This document shows, piece after piece, positions 12,118 through 25,082 of a DNA stretch of 64,000 nt (the first letter of the stretch is position 1; each line of letters opens with the position of its first letter). The DNA comes from Dryococelus australis. Lineage: Eukaryota > Arthropoda > Insecta > Phasmatodea > Phasmatidae. The stretch lies in NCBI GenBank assembly GCA_029891345.1, contig CM056993.1:109049800-109113799 (forward strand). Direction: 5' to 3'. Both the position numbers and the translations under genes were made by a program. Under the pieces are notes generated by a model, which saw only the letters and a list, made by a program, of their open reading frames with translations, ran no database searches and was not told where the DNA came from.

Positions 12118-12529
12118 TTCGCTGTTCACAGTAAAATGAGCACTTTCAAGAGCCCTGCTTAAGATCTACTTGTATGCACACTCTGTATTCTTCCCCCTTA
12201 TATAAAATTAATATTGCAATGGGCCACATCACTTTATACACGTGAAACTGAAATTATTAGAAAAGTAAATATTGTACAAATCAGCTCATTTTTACACTTC
12301 GATGCATAAAAAAAAAAAACAGAAAACCAAAGAAATAGTTTTAAGTTTTCACAAATGGTTACCTTACACTTTTTTTCGACGTTAAGATATGGAACTACTT
12401 TCCATCCATCATAACCAACTTTACTGGGCGAATTTCACTCAATGCGCCCATTTAAATTTATGCATGCAGGGGCAGTGATTTTTTTCTAAGGCTCATTTCT
12501 AAAGTGTTCATTTTATCGTGAACATCCTT
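12118..12529. mobile_element. Family A MITE, copy 4
   Basis: 412 bp bordered by TA on both sides (12116-12117 and 12530-12531). Ends are somewhat mutated (TTCGCTGTTCACAG and ATCGTGAACATCCTT). Interior as in copies 1 and 3. Confidence 0.83.
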
Positions 12530-12967
12530 TACTGGTATGTACCAGGAAGGCGAGTGGGGCGACACTGAATGTGCCCTACACTGGCTTTACTGAAAATCCT
12601 GTACTCACTCTACATTCACATGAACATAGCTCTATCAAATGTTTATTTGTCATATGAAGTAAATTTCAGTGACAACAATTGTTTACCAAAATAATGAAAA
12701 TCTTAATTATTCTCCTTATTTTAACGAGTTGAGTTGATGTCGCGTCTGATTTTTTAAATTAACTATTTGCGCCTATATTAGTGAGGTTTTATTTCGTTTC
12801 GCTGGCATAACTGGTTGACGACGTTTATATATTGTTCGTTGGTGAATGCTTCATGTAAATTTCGAAAAAAATACAATGGATAAAATAGGACAACAGAAAT
12901 ATAATCTACGGAATATCCTTTCTTTTACAACTTGGTGGCAAAAGGTACTACGTGCTTTGCCATTTTA

Positions 12968-15487
12968 TTCTATTTGTGGTGTATTCACACTTTTGGAATC
13001 AAACCTTTGAAAAATTACTAGGGATAGGCTGATACGACACTTGGCCGATGTCAACGATACTGATTCTCAACTGTCGATGCCGATACCAGTTGTGATAACT
13101 ACAATCGTAATTTCCAGTCCCCGAAATTTGGAAATACTTTTTACTGCTTAAATTTAAATATTCAGTTTTATGAACACTTTAAGCACTTCGTATTAGGTAT
13201 CTACTGCATGGAAATGAAATACAACACTAATTTTAATAATAAAATGAAGATAGACAATTTCACTGGGCAAATAAGTAACTTAAAAGTCAAGGAAATAATG
13301 TTAAGCCTACCAGACAATACAGCATTAATTACAAACCGAATTCATAAAAGACTTGGATTTTAGATCTGGTAATTTTAATACACGCAATTCTAATTTATTA
13401 TTTGAAATAATTGAATTTTTTTAACTACCGCTCCCTCAATGATTTATTTTTCTCTGTCCGTTAGAAAATAATTATATCCTTGCTGTATTATGTAAATGCA
13501 TCTTGCAAATAATTACATCTCAGCCCTAGTCATCTTACACAAGTAGTGGAAAACACACACGTTGTGCAACATAGGTCTAAAAATCAAATAACGAAGGAAA
13601 AAAAATAAAGCTGCTAGGTTCGTTTCTGCTATTTGAGGTTAGGTTCAATGCAGCTTGTAGGTATATTCACTGGGACTACTACACTGAAAAGCAAAATGTT
13701 TACTGCCACGGAAAACGTGCATGGAATTTTATGCTAAACTCAGTTTGAACTTATTTTTCTAGCCAGTTTCTCATGCCTGGGATTGTCGGCTTTTTCCAGG
13801 GGAATGTTGGATGATACCATCATATCCACAAAATCACACATGGATTTTAGTTTGTTTTTCTGCAAACTGATCACTAATAGAAACTTTTTTCGTAGACAGT
13901 GTGGATTGACGATCTTAGTGTTGTTTGTGTGTGCCATTGGACACATGTTTTGTGCATGTGTTTTTGCGCATCCAATCAAAGCGCACACTGCAAAACCTAC
14001 ACATCATTATTTCGTGTTTTCTATTAAAAAAAAGTAAAATCCATTACTTTTGTACTCCCTTTCACGATTTTTGATTGACGAAATCTTTGTCATTTCGTGG
14101 GCTTTAGGCAACGCACAATTTAATTTCAAAAACTTTACAGTATAGCCATACAACCATCAAAATAGAATACATGAAACATCCAAAACTATAAAAATGTGAT
14201 TAAACACGGCAGAAAATCATCAAAACTGATAGAATGCAAAATTCGAAGGTCCATTAAACTCGCAAGAACGTCAAACAGCACACACACACGTCGTAGCGTC
14301 TCGATCCCGATTCCGAGGTTCAAAATACGAACTGTAGATGACAGTGGATACACACAATCAAAACATTTCAGTTCGGAATGCAATGCCCGAAGACTACACG
14401 AGATATATTTTGTTATTGCGAGAAAACGAGTACGAATTGCTTGTGCTGCTCTCTTTCGGGTCATGATCCATCCAAATAACTATCGATATATGTCGTATGG
14501 ACACTCATTTATCGAATTTACTGCCCTATTTTGGATATTTGAGAAAATAACGTCCACTATCTATTAAGATTACTGTCGATTCTAATAACATTCGCTAGGC
14601 GACGTCTCGAATGTAATGTAAACAAATGGGAAGATAGGTTTTTTTGGGGGTAAAACTTCGTGTTTTGAAAACAAATAGTGAAAATTCGCATAAAACAGTT
14701 AAGAATGGCAAATTTCGTCGTTTTTCGCACTTCACAATTTTTCGGTGACCCTAAGTCGCGTTGTTTTGCATTCACATAGTGTCCAAAAACGAATGCTGCA
14801 CACAATCTTTGGCGAATGAACTAACATTAAATGCCGTAAAATGAAAACAAAAGGAGCATATCATCGGAAAACAATTGCTCCGAATATGTTTTGGGTTATG
14901 GACAGGATATCTGGTTGAGGGATGTGGTAAATTAACACTTTACGAGATGCTATTTAACATTGTATTAAATAAATTAGTGCTACTAATCGGTGAATAATAA
15001 TCGGCAAATAATGTTCCGATGCCACCGATGCCAATGGTCATGGTATCGGCCGGTTAATCGGTATCGGTATCGGCATCGGTCTATCCCTAAAAATTACCCC
15101 ATATATTTTATGTGTTTAGATATTTACTAAATATGTCTTCTATCATAAACGTTTTATACTTCTGTTTTATACTTCTGTTAATATAAAATGACCTTATTTC
15201 TAGTTAAAGTGAACTTTTACTTATAATTAATATATACATTTAAATGTATATCTCATAATTAATATGATTAAAAACAGGGATAAAAAAGGGTGTGTTGGCA
15301 ACACCTTGTACGAAATAGTTCTAATTCAAAATATTATTACACATAGTGTGCACGAATGTGGTACGTTGTCCCTTTGGTGTAATTTGAAACACTTTGTTAA
15401 ATTTTGTTTGAATGAGGCGGATGAATATACTGGAAGTAGAACACTAGCATGGCTTCAGAAAAGTTGGAAGTAACCATGAATGATCTA
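12968..15487. mobile_element. Family B MITE, copy 2, interrupted by a hAT-type element
   Basis: Outer TA duplication at 12966-12967 and 15488-15489. The left part (12968-13018) and right part (15090-15487) together give a 441-bp family B element matching 3741-4170. They are separated by 2.08 kb of inserted DNA at 13019-15089. Confidence 0.85.
13019..15089. mobile_element. Non-autonomous hAT-type element with 8-bp target duplication
   Basis: The ends TAGGGATAG and CTATCCCTA are perfectly inverted. Subterminal inverted copies of GATGCCGATACC lie at 13076-13087 and near 15062-15080. The insertion is bordered by AAAATTAC on both sides (13011-13018 and 15090-15097), and the same site is unoccupied in other family B copies. 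An 8-bp duplication with TA-ending TIRs is the hAT signature. Open frames inside (about 13740-14810, up to 123 codons, both strands) show no BED finger, DDE or dimerisation region, so it is probably non-autonomous. Confidence 0.85.
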
Positions 15488-15489
15488 TA

Positions 15490-15851
15490 ACTACCTATTT
15501 ATACGTTTTAAATCTGAAACACTGTCACGGCAATAGTAACTGCCGCCTCGTATTAAAAAAAGACAGTTTAATTCAAATTAGCAAACAAGCTTAAGAGAAG
15601 GCAAAAGCTGTGAATTTTAGGCAAACAAGATTAAAGCAGGCCAAGGAATCAATTTTCAAGCTCAAAAATTTATTTACAACAATTAAAGGAGCGTAGTCAT
15701 CTTTATAGGGTGATGTGGTCGGTAGAACGATCTTAAGATTCTTTCCCTCCCCCCCCCCTTTTTTTTCTCATCATCAAAAAGATACCATAGCAAATAAGGA
15801 GGACAGTGTAACGTAAAAGTGCAGTCTCATTTTGTACGGCGTGTACGAGAC
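15490..15851. other. No gene recognised
   Basis: AT-rich, with a CT-rich stretch including a C run at 15749-15758 followed by a T run. No element boundary recognised. Confidence 0.45.
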
Positions 15852-15853
15852 TA

Positions 15854-16268
15854 TAGTCTATTCGTGGTATCTTCCAACTTTTCTGAAGGACTACTTAAAT
15901 TTTTCTTATAGGATATTCCTCAGCCTCGTGCAAACAAAGCTAGAAAATTACACCAAAGGGACAACGCACCGCATTCGTACGCACTCGGGGTAATACTACT
16001 TTGCATAAGAACTATTTACTACTCGTCATTACCAACGTACGTATTTTGTCACTGTTTTTATTCATATTACTTAAAAATATAATATAATAATTTATAAACA
16101 ATATCTAAGTAAAGGTCCAATTTAACCAAAATTCAAATACGACCATGTTAATAGAAGAATAAAACGCTTGTGGCATATTACATATTAAGGAAACAACCAA
16201 ACATGTATTATATGGGACGATTTTCAAATGTGGGGTTCAAAAAGTGCGAAGATACCGTGAATAGACTA
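15854..16268. mobile_element. Family B MITE, copy 3
   Basis: 415 bp, inverted orientation relative to copy 1. Left end TAGTCTATTCGTGG preceded by TA (15852-15853); right end ACCGTGAATAGACTA. The right neighbour is CA instead of TA. Confidence 0.82.
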
Positions 16269-16663
16269 CAATAAAAGAGCCGACGCTGTCTATGGTTAAG
16301 TCTTAAAAAAAACTGCACAGCGTGATAACGCTTCTGCTGGAATCGCAAACGGGCTCGACGAAACGTCAGCGGCAAGACTGGCGACGAAGCTCTTCCTTTC
16401 ACCCGACGATTGCAAACGCCCACAGACGATCGTGACGTCGGGAACCACGGAAGGAAAGCTAGCTGGGTGTCTTTCGTGCGACCACAGAAGAACCAGCGGG
16501 TCAGCAGGAGTGTCACGCCTCCTTGCAGCCCTCGTTGTTCCTGTCACCATGTCCCACTTTAGGGGTGCAGCATCGGTGCGTCGACTCTCGTACTCGAGTA
16601 CTCTACCGTCCTTGCTATAGCGTCTCGCTCACGCCGTAGAATAAAGATGAGGTAGACCGTCTT
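16269..16663. other. GC-rich segment, no gene recognised
   Basis: GC-rich and open on both strands (frames of 60-100 codons) but with no domain recognised. Like the GC-rich block at 7980-8200, it sits immediately left of a copy of repeat R3, so the two may belong to one longer repeat. Confidence 0.4.
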
Positions 16664-16850
16664 CTGCGAAATGTACGCAACATTGGCTCACCCATCGACA
16701 ATATAACTGACAAATCACATGGACAACAGTGATTGACGTGTTCGTTTACATTTGAATTCTTCAACAGATCCGTCTTTTTATATGAATAAAATACTTTTCA
16801 CTAACTTGAATATATTCTAGTTGCATCAAAAGTAGGTCAGATTAAGTCTG
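16664..16850. repeat. Dispersed repeat R3, copy 3
   Basis: Uninterrupted copy covering the CAACATTGGCTCACCCATC..., AATCACATGG and GACGTGTTCGTTT blocks and the TATGAATAAAATACTTTT region. It is the reference for recognising the split copy at 8215-8815. Confidence 0.55.
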
Positions 16851-17858
16851 CAAACCTCTCAAAGCGCTTACTATATACACTGTTCTAACCTCATTTTTCA
16901 TCTACGGCTCATGTGGCTATAGATGAAGGCTGACAAGACACCATTTTACCTTAAAAGTTATACATAATACGAAATTGTGTTTGGCTTCAACTTGAACTGG
17001 AAATCTCTTTTGTCGCAGAGTGGTGTGAAGAACTTATCATTCTGTTCAAGTTATACACGACTAAGAATATTTTTAAAAAAGTTTTTGGCGTTGGAATTAT
17101 GGCAGTGTTCAACAACCACATCAAATCTCATTTCTGGTGGTGAATGGTCAAGAACATCTCTCGAAAATATCGCCAGTAAAATATTTTCTTATTAGCTCAT
17201 GAATCTAATGGTACGTATTCAAATGCAAATACTAATTCATTTTTTGTGGTATTGACAATGAGACAGAGACACGTTATTCCGCCAATAATTTGTGCCTTAT
17301 GTTTATGCATTAACATTATTTTCCATCTAACTGATACGTGGTGACAGTATTTCATGATAAAATTATTGTATTTTACAGGACAGGAATGTTTCAACCCCTT
17401 CCAAAGAACCGTAAGGAACAGTTTCAACAGAGGTACTCAAGTTGACAACAGGTCTTCACATGGTTCTATGATATTTTGAAATATCGCAGTTGATAAAAAA
17501 TTTCTGAAATACTGCATCCACGGTACGGCTGAAAATGTTAGGTAAGGTATCTTTAAATATGATGGCCAAAATACTCTGATATTCCTGTACTGACGATTTC
17601 GTCGTATTGACGGTTTCGTGTTAGACACAGATTTGCTTTACATGCTCTTTTCCAGACAGTCACTCGAGTACTTGCGAACACAAATACTTGCTGCCGTATT
17701 GATTTTTGCTACCCATTTTTATTGCATTGCAGGTGCAACTGTTTGATTGACATGGATCGAGACGATTCTAATCAGTAAACATAGTTCAGCTCTAGATTCC
17801 GGATGAACGATAAATGCACATAGAATAAACTTTCAATTTGTTAAGAGGTGATGCAACA
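16851..17858. other. No gene recognised
   Basis: AT-rich DNA with short open frames without recognisable domains. Confidence 0.45.
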
Positions 17859-17860
17859 TA

Positions 17861-18417
17861 CACTATCTATCAAAAAGTAATTGGGCACCCGTGAAGACAG
17901 GTAATTCAGCATGTCAGTTGACTTGTGTTTCACGGCCTTCGGCGTAGGACCACTGGTGTTTGTCCGTGGTAGCATGAACAGAGAGGCCTATTGTAACATT
18001 CTGGATAATGAAATGCTCCAACATTGTGGCGATTTTACGGAATGGACCCGTGTTACTTCCAAGATGACAATGCCAGGTGCCATGTTTCAAGAGCTACTAT
18101 GCAGTGGTACGCCGACAACATTGTTCGCCTATTGGACTGGCCCGCCCAGAGCCCCGACCTCAACCCTATAGAACATATTTGGGACGAATTGGATCGCCGG
18201 GTGAGGGCTCGTCAGGCGTGGCCAAAATCCATTGCTCAACTCATGGAATGGTTGCAAGAGGAATAGCGAGAATGTCCTGCAAACACTCGTAGAGAGCATG
18301 CCAGACAGGGTGGCTGCTGTTACAGCCACAAGAGGTGGCCCTACGAGATTCTAACGGGGTGACAACCACCAAGCAAACATTGTGGATAGGTGCCCAATTA
18401 CTTTTTGGTAGATAGTG
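17861..18417 (+). mobile_element. Internally deleted Tc1-like DNA transposon
   Basis: A 557-bp element with 29-bp inverted ends (CACTATCTATCAAAAAGTAA at the left, complementary at the right) and TA on each side (17859-17860, 18418-18419). Full Tc1-like elements are about 1.3-1.7 kb. Here the terminal repeats are kept but the first part of the transposase gene is missing, so the copy is defective and could move only in trans. Confidence 0.93.
17911..18266 (+). pseudogene. Tc1-like DD34E transposase, C-terminal part
   Basis: Cut-and-paste transposase remnant. The first half (about 17911-18020) is in one frame and the catalytic second half (18024-18266) in another, so there is at least one frameshift near 18020. 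Visible are the FQDDNARCH motif with the second catalytic Asp and SPDLNPIEHIWDEL with the catalytic Glu; exactly 34 residues separate them, the DD34E spacing of Tc1. The N-terminal HTH DNA-binding domains and the first catalytic Asp are missing because of the internal deletion. Non-functional. Confidence 0.92.
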
Positions 18418-18419
18418 TA

Positions 18420-20194
18420 TTTTAGTGTTTTATTAATAGATGTCGGCAACAGACACAAAATTTCAGAGGGAAGCATTTTCAAAAAAGGCATATTTTTGGC
18501 TAAATAAGTCTTTGTCCTACATATTAATTTATTATATTGTATTGGATTGCAGTAAAACGTACGCATGTATGGATGAAGAAATATTTCCACAAAATGCACC
18601 ACTTTGTCAAATTTTTTTTTACAAAGTTGTAAAAACCCGTGATGTAGTATTTACATGTCTCAGATTTTATAAATTGGCTTAAAAACCCTGTTTTCTTCAG
18701 GTAGGTTTTATTCTACTAAGGTTTGGAATACTTATCATGCACACCCTACAATGGTTCTTATGATCGTAAGCAGTAAAAATACAATCGTGTTTGGCACTGA
18801 ACTTTCGTAAAAAAAAAAAAAAAAATGTAATAAAGATAACTGTACTTAAAAGGAATTTATAGATCCTGTTTAAATTAAGTAATTTTGTAATCCGAAATTT
18901 TGATAGATCCTGTTTTACTTCTGAATGTCAAACAACACTTTGTGAACATATTTAATAAAATTTTAAATCTCGTGTGAAGAAGGTCTTTATGTAGATTGTA
19001 ACAACAAGAATCGGAACATTTTACACAATTATATTTATTTGATGAAAATCGTAATCGCCTCGTTTGTTCAAATACAAAACAATGCAATTCCAATACGCAT
19101 GCAGCACGAGCAGTATTGTGGCGGCGAAGATGCTCATTTGCTAAAATATTAGCATTGAACTTCCCAACCTGAGTAGAGCAGACCTTACTTCAGGTAACAT
19201 GTTTAAAATTAATGTATAAACCACTAGCCCTTATGCGTTTTGAAGATATTAAAATCATTTTCAATTTTTTTATTTTTGGAAATGTCATTATTTTTCTGTG
19301 TGGTAAGAACTAGTAATCTGGCAACGGAAGAACATTAATTTAAAAATTAATTAATTCTAGGAATTTTAGGTTTTTATCTTTTTTCGCACAAGTCTCAAAA
19401 TGGTGCAAAAGTAACACGTTTAGCTGCAGATCAAAATAATTATTTTATAAGAATTCCAAGAAGAATATTTATTGGAAATTTGTTACGCGTTCGGGGATAA
19501 AATTTAAAGTCAAAATAGTTTAAACTTAAACCTTTACGGAAGGTGAACCAAGCATCGGATTTCAAATAAATCGTGACATTCCATCCCTGTTGCGACTTCA
19601 ATGAACACTAGCGGAAACTAAAATTTGTATTAAAAAAAACTTTTTTTCGGAAATTTCTTTAAAGAAAAGATTATTTAAGTTAAATGTCTTATATTTACGC
19701 TAGAAAAAAAATTATAAACATTGAATTTTTCAATTCATGTGGTATTTTTTTTTTATCAAGATGCCACGAATTCGTTCCATAAAACTATAAATTTTCCTGA
19801 AAACCCAGAAAAAAAAAATTTTTGCCCTTGAACAGTTTTAAGAGCACTATGAACTAAAATATTTTCTGTGAAATCGCTGTTTGCTCGAATACGCGTATTT
19901 CAGTAAATGAATGTTCTGGGAATACAACTTTTCGCCAGACAAGGTAAATATCAGCTATATAAGCGTATTTTTCTTTTACTTTTATCATACTAAGTGTATT
20001 AAAAGAAAAATTAATGAAAATAGTACAAAAATCGCCCTTTTAGAGCTCACCTGCGCAGTTTCTTGAAGACGTAGGAGTAAAGTACGATCATTGTTTAATC
20101 TGTGGGCTTTTATCGCATGTAAAAGGCTCTCACTGTTAGAAGTATAATTCACAAAGTACAGCGCACTGACGGAAACACTTGCACGCCTTGCGCG
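18420..20194. other. No gene recognised
   Basis: Very AT-rich with many homopolymer A/T runs (for example 18810-18825). Short open frames show no domain. Confidence 0.5.
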
Positions 20195-20196
20195 TA

Positions 20197-20607
20197 AAGG
20201 CTTTTCACCATAAAGTGAGCACTTTCGAAATCAACCTTATAAAAAAGTTACTGTTCCTACCTGCATATATTTTAACGGCGCACTGAGTAACATGCGCCCA
20301 GTAAAGTTAGTCACGATGGAGACAAAGTAGTTCCATATAACTACGTCGAATAAAAAGTGTTAGGTTACCATTTGTGACGACTTAAATAATTATTTCGCTT
20401 TTTGGTTCTTTTAATGCATGAAAGTGTAAAATGAGCAGATTTGGAAAGTATTATTTTTTCTAATAATTTCACTGGGCCAAAGCATTAATAAAGTGATGAG
20501 GCCCATGATAATGTTAATTTTACATAAAGCGTAAGACTACACAACGTTCGTAAAAGTAGATCTGAAGCAGGGCTTTCAAATGTGCTTGTTTGACAGTGAA
20601 CAGCCTG
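20197..20607. mobile_element. Family A MITE, copy 5
   Basis: 411 bp bordered by TA (20195-20196 and 20608-20609). Ends AAGGCTTTTCACCA and CAGTGAACAGCCTG. Same interior orientation as copy 2. Confidence 0.85.
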
Positions 20608-20689
20608 TAGGAGAGATGAGGCTCTAGGCATGAGTGGTAACATCGCCCGTATCGCTCCCTCGCTTCTTAACCTTGGACGCACAGCTACA

Positions 20690-21188
20690 TAGCCCCCTTA
20701 ATGTGGATCAGTCCCCGCCATCTAGGATTTTCACTGTTTTTGTCATAAATTCAATTTAAAAACATTTAATGAAATTTTTCGCACAGCATGACACAAATAA
20801 TAGCTCCTTAAACTAAATCAGAATATTACATGTCTATATAATTTATTATTTTTTTCACTAGTGATTAAAGGCAAGAAGTTAATAATTTTTTCTTGCTTTC
20901 GGTTACAGAAATGGACCTGGCAACAATAGTCTAGCAATACAAGTGAAGGATCGTGCTCGGCGGGTCAACGAGCGCCGTTGTAGGGGCCCCCGCCCCGCTT
21001 CAGCGAGCTCGGGCGCATGCTGCGTCAAGGCAAACGAGTCTTCTCTAACCTCCACGTCGCCACGACAGGCTCTCGGAACTTGATCCTGCGACCTGGGGCA
21101 AGTTTTTTTTTCGCGTTCCAAACCTCGGAAGGAATGGGGCGATAAGGGCGACGTTAAGGTGGATCAGTCACCGCCATGTTGGATTTTG
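20690..21188. repeat. Two direct copies of a TTAA-type element end, with degraded interior
   Basis: TTAATGTGGATCAGTC (20698 onward) and TTAAGGTGGATCAGTC (about 21154 onward) are followed in each case by a CCGCCAT-GGATTTT block like the end of the 6423-6792 element. They are direct, not inverted, and about 456 bp apart. The segment between resembles 2137-2345. Two truncated copies are the simplest reading. Confidence 0.5.
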
Positions 21189-24100
21189 GATAACGAAGTT
21201 CCAACTGATCTGGTTGATACGGCTAACGTGTCACAAATCGTACGTAGTAATGCACGTTGCAGCGGGCACCTGGGACGTGACTGTTTGGAGCAGTCCAGGA
21301 AGTGCTTCCGATGCGGAACGACGGGACACGTGCGTGCTTCCTATAAATCGTCGTGAAACGATTGATGGCTGAGAATAAATGCGGGGTTCTCAGTCGCCAT
21401 TCGTTTAGTAAAAAAAACTCCGCTTTCCGCGTGCGTGGTGCAGGTAGCCTGTGCTTTGATTGACACCGGCGCTACTCACTGTATTGCCAGTTGGCAATTT
21501 ATTATACACTTAATAAACACCAAGGTTTATTTTAAGGTGCGTGTGCTTCCTGATGGGGATTGCTAATGTAGAAGTTGTCATGGCGTCACATGTAGTTAAC
21601 CTACATTTTAAGATTGGGTGATTTTCGTGGAATTTTCCGTTTGGGATATTGCCTGCCTTAAATCACCAACTTATTTTAGGATTCGAGTTTCTAAGTCATA
21701 CAAGGGCCTTAATTGATTTCCAAGACCTTACGTTGTTGTACTTTGGTTTCGCACCGAAAACCAAAGTGCGTTTGGAAGCTCTGGAGTTTAATTCTTTAAA
21801 ATATGCTAATCTTAACAATACCTTGGTTGTAAACGGAAAGGTTAGTGAGGCGGAAGATGCCTTGACACAACTTCGTGAGGAGTTTGGGGATGTGATTACC
21901 CCTAAAATTGGAAAGTGTAACAAGCTTCCTTAACGGTTTACGTTAATTGATGACGTACCGGTTCGGGACAGTCACTGTAGATGCCCGCCTCTGAAATTGA
22001 AAGCCTTTCGTGAAATTATTGAAAAATTGTTGCAGGCGGGTGTCATCGTTCCGTCAACATCTGATTATTGTTCTCCGAGGTTTTTAGTTCGAAAAAAGGA
22101 TAGCGATAAATATAGGCTTGTGATAAACCATATGTTAGTAAACAGCAAAATTCATAAAGATCCGTTTCTCCTTCCTGCTGTGGATTGAGCGTTGCAGCAT
22201 TTAGAGCATGCTAAAATGTATTCTGTTTTAGACTTGAATCATAGTTTTCATCAGTGTCTTTTAGATCCCTCTCGCCATAAATTCATCGCGCTTAGCTCCC
22301 CATGGAATCAATATGAATTTACACGGATTTCTGTGGGGGCTAATTTTGGCAGTCAAGTTTTGTATAGGGTTTTGGACCATGTACTTTCAGATTGAAAATT
22401 AAAATTTGTTTTCAATTATGTTGACGATGTCAGCGTATACAGTGAAAGTTTTGAGGAGCACCTGGACCGCTTACGTAAAGTGTTACAGAGATTCGGGGAC
22501 GTTGGTTTGACAATGAACTAAGATAAAGTGACATTAGCTACTAATAAAGTAAACTTTCTCGGGTATGTCATTAGTGAGGGCAAATTATTACTAGACCCTG
22601 ATCGAGTAGTCCCGATAGTAAATTTTCCCCGCCCACATTCTGTTAAATAGGTTCAAAAATGTTTAGGTCTGATGGGGTATACTCATGCTTTATAGAACAT
22701 TACTTGGAGATTGCAGCTTCCCTGAATCGATTAAAGAAAAAGGGAGTAGAATTTAATATGTGACCTCGAGTGGGAACGGAGTTTTAATTCATTACCGAAA
22801 ATACTTAGTTCATTACTGGTATTGGTATTGCCAAATTTTGAAAATCGTTTTGTGGTTGTGGGGGGTGCCTCTGCCTTAGCCTTAAGTATGGTGTTGGGTC
22901 AGTTACGCGAAGGCCACATTACCCCAGTGGCTTTTGCGAGTTGGACATTGACTGAGTCTGAGTGAGCTTTAGATATTTATGAAAAAGAAACTCTTGCTTG
23001 TTTGTTTGGACTGGAAAAATTCACCCCTTACATTGAAAACGACGAGTGCGATTTGTACACCAATAATCAGGCCCTTGGTTGGGTTCTGAATCATCCCCAC
23101 CAATTAGGGAAATTGAAAAGATGGGTTTTGTGCGTATCTCGATTAAAATTTAAGGTACACCATGTAAGGGGTTCGGATAATCCAATGGCTGATGATTTGT
23201 CCCACATATATGATTCGGCAGATTTTGTAGAACTTCCCGCTGAACCAACAGTTTAGTCTCGGATTAAATCAGGGGTTTCCCGAAATATTCGTTCAACTCC
23301 GTCAAGTGCAAAGTTCTGACAGCTGCTGTCAACAAATAAAGAAAAATTTGAATTCTGGTGTTTAATGCCCATTTTTTGAAAATGATGGTCTACTTTATTT
23401 TTCGGGGATATCAGGACGGGCTAAAACTGTTGTGGTTCCGGAAGCACTAAGGCCTATGTTCTTAAGCTATTTTCATGATTCGTTGTATGGCGGACATTTA
23501 GGTATTAACAAAATCATAGAGAAATTTTCTGTTCATTTTGGTTGGACCACATTAAGGCAGGATGTAACTCAGTATGTCAGGACATGCGATGGCTGTCAAC
23601 GTTGAAAGTAGGCATCCCAAACCAATTTCGGTAAAATGCAAATTAAAGTTCCTTATTGTCCCTGGCATATTGTTCACTTGGATATTTTTGGTCCGTTAGT
23701 TAAGTCTAAGAAAGGGAATGTTTGTATATTGATAGTATTGGACACCTTACTAAATTTGTGATCTTGTTACCGTTGCGAAATATGAAAGCTCCCACTGTTG
23801 TTAAAATCTTGGAGCAGCAGGTGTGGGTAATTTTTGGTGCTCCTGCGGAATTAGTTACTGATAATTCCCGGTATTATCAATCCACGTGTTTTAAGGACAT
23901 GTGTTTTAAGTGGGCTGTGAAATTTTACATCTCGAACCCCTACTTCCCTAAGGACAACCAGGTCAAACACTTCAATAAGAACTTGAAGGCGTGTCTCACT
24001 ATATTTTATAATCAATATCATACCCAGGGGGATCGTGATTTGGATTTTATAAATATTGGCTTTAATTCTGCCGTTCGTGATTCAATTGACTCGCCTCCCT

Positions 24101-24477
24101 CCCTCCCCTTTCTGGGACGTCCGTTACTACATTATTTGGTTAATTTATGGAATCTCCCTCTTCCATTTACTCTTGACTCTACCGCCATGAGCCGTCTCCT
24201 CGGCAGGGTTTCGCAGCGCCTTCTTGACGCGAAAAAGGAAGTAGCTGCGCGTTTAGCACCGGGTCCCATTGGGGACCTAGTGCTGTGTTAGAACGTTGTT
24301 TTATCAGATAGTGATAGGGACATCGGGTCCAAATTTATACCTAAATTCGTTGGCCCTTTTCGGATTTCAAAGTTTATAAATAATAATACGGTAATGTTAT
24401 ATCTTGAGGGGGTTTCGCGTGAGTTTCGTAAAGCTCACGCGAGTCACCTTAAGAAATATTTCCCCAGGGTTTTAGTG
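21159..24477 (+). pseudogene. Ty3/gypsy LTR retrotransposon gag-pol, 5'-truncated and decayed
   Basis: Domains appear in the standard Ty3/gypsy order: gag zinc knuckles (21230-21356, KCFRCGTTGH), aspartic protease (LIDTGAT, active Asp codon 21462-21464), reverse transcriptase (21997-22660, YVDD at 22417-22428), RNase H (about 22842-23235) and integrase (about 23440-24477, with an HHCC-like zinc region near 23490-23605). Reverse transcription and integration would be its roles, but it is dead. Stop codons fall inside RT (22186 and 22393 areas), several more stops and frame changes follow, the RNase H TDAS and TDN aspartates read G and N, and the integrase Glu position reads Lys in QVKHFNKNLK. 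Most of gag and the 5' LTR are absent. Confidence 0.93.
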
Positions 24478-25082
24478 TAATTTTGTTAGTAATTTATTTG
24501 AGTGTTTCTTGATTCTTTGATTTTGTAATGCGCTTGTGTATCCCTTCCCTAGTTCCTTTCCTTGGTTTTTGTTTTTGAAAAAAATTTCCCCTTTTACATT
24601 GTGCGATGCTCGTTTGTTTATATTACTCGGCGGTAAGGACGAAGAGATGTTGGCCTTTGATGAAGTCGATGTTGTAGCAGTGCTGTTAGGTGGATGATGA
24701 TCCTGTGCGTTCGCGGCTGTGGTGCCTGTTAACCCGCAAACCCCCTGGACTGTGTGCTGTGCTGGTTGCGTTGTGCAGGCGCTAGGAAGAGCGCTGTTAC
24801 CAAGTCCCCCAGTTGTGGACGCCGACACATTTCCCCTGGGAGGAGACGAGCGATCTCTAGCCGAGGTGTGCCAAATAGAAGATTGCATTGGTGTGGAGTG
24901 TGTTGATTTTCTGACGGACAGTTTTCATCGTGTTTTGCTCAAGAGTGATTTTACTTCTAAAAATGTTGTTTTCTTCTCCTATGATTTGGTGTTCTACAGT
25001 GTTGTACATGTTGTCGTCTATTCTGAAAATAAAGCTGTGCTGAAGAGTGATTTAGCCCGGAAGGGCGGGGGGGGGGGAGGAT
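24478..25082 (+). other. Gypsy element 3' non-coding region with purine tract
   Basis: Follows the integrase stop. It ends in a purine-rich stretch (GGAAGGGCGG then a G run, 25059-25081) placed where a polypurine tract for plus-strand priming would be. Two overlapping opposite-strand open frames here (24472-25096) show no domain and are probably chance. Confidence 0.5.
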
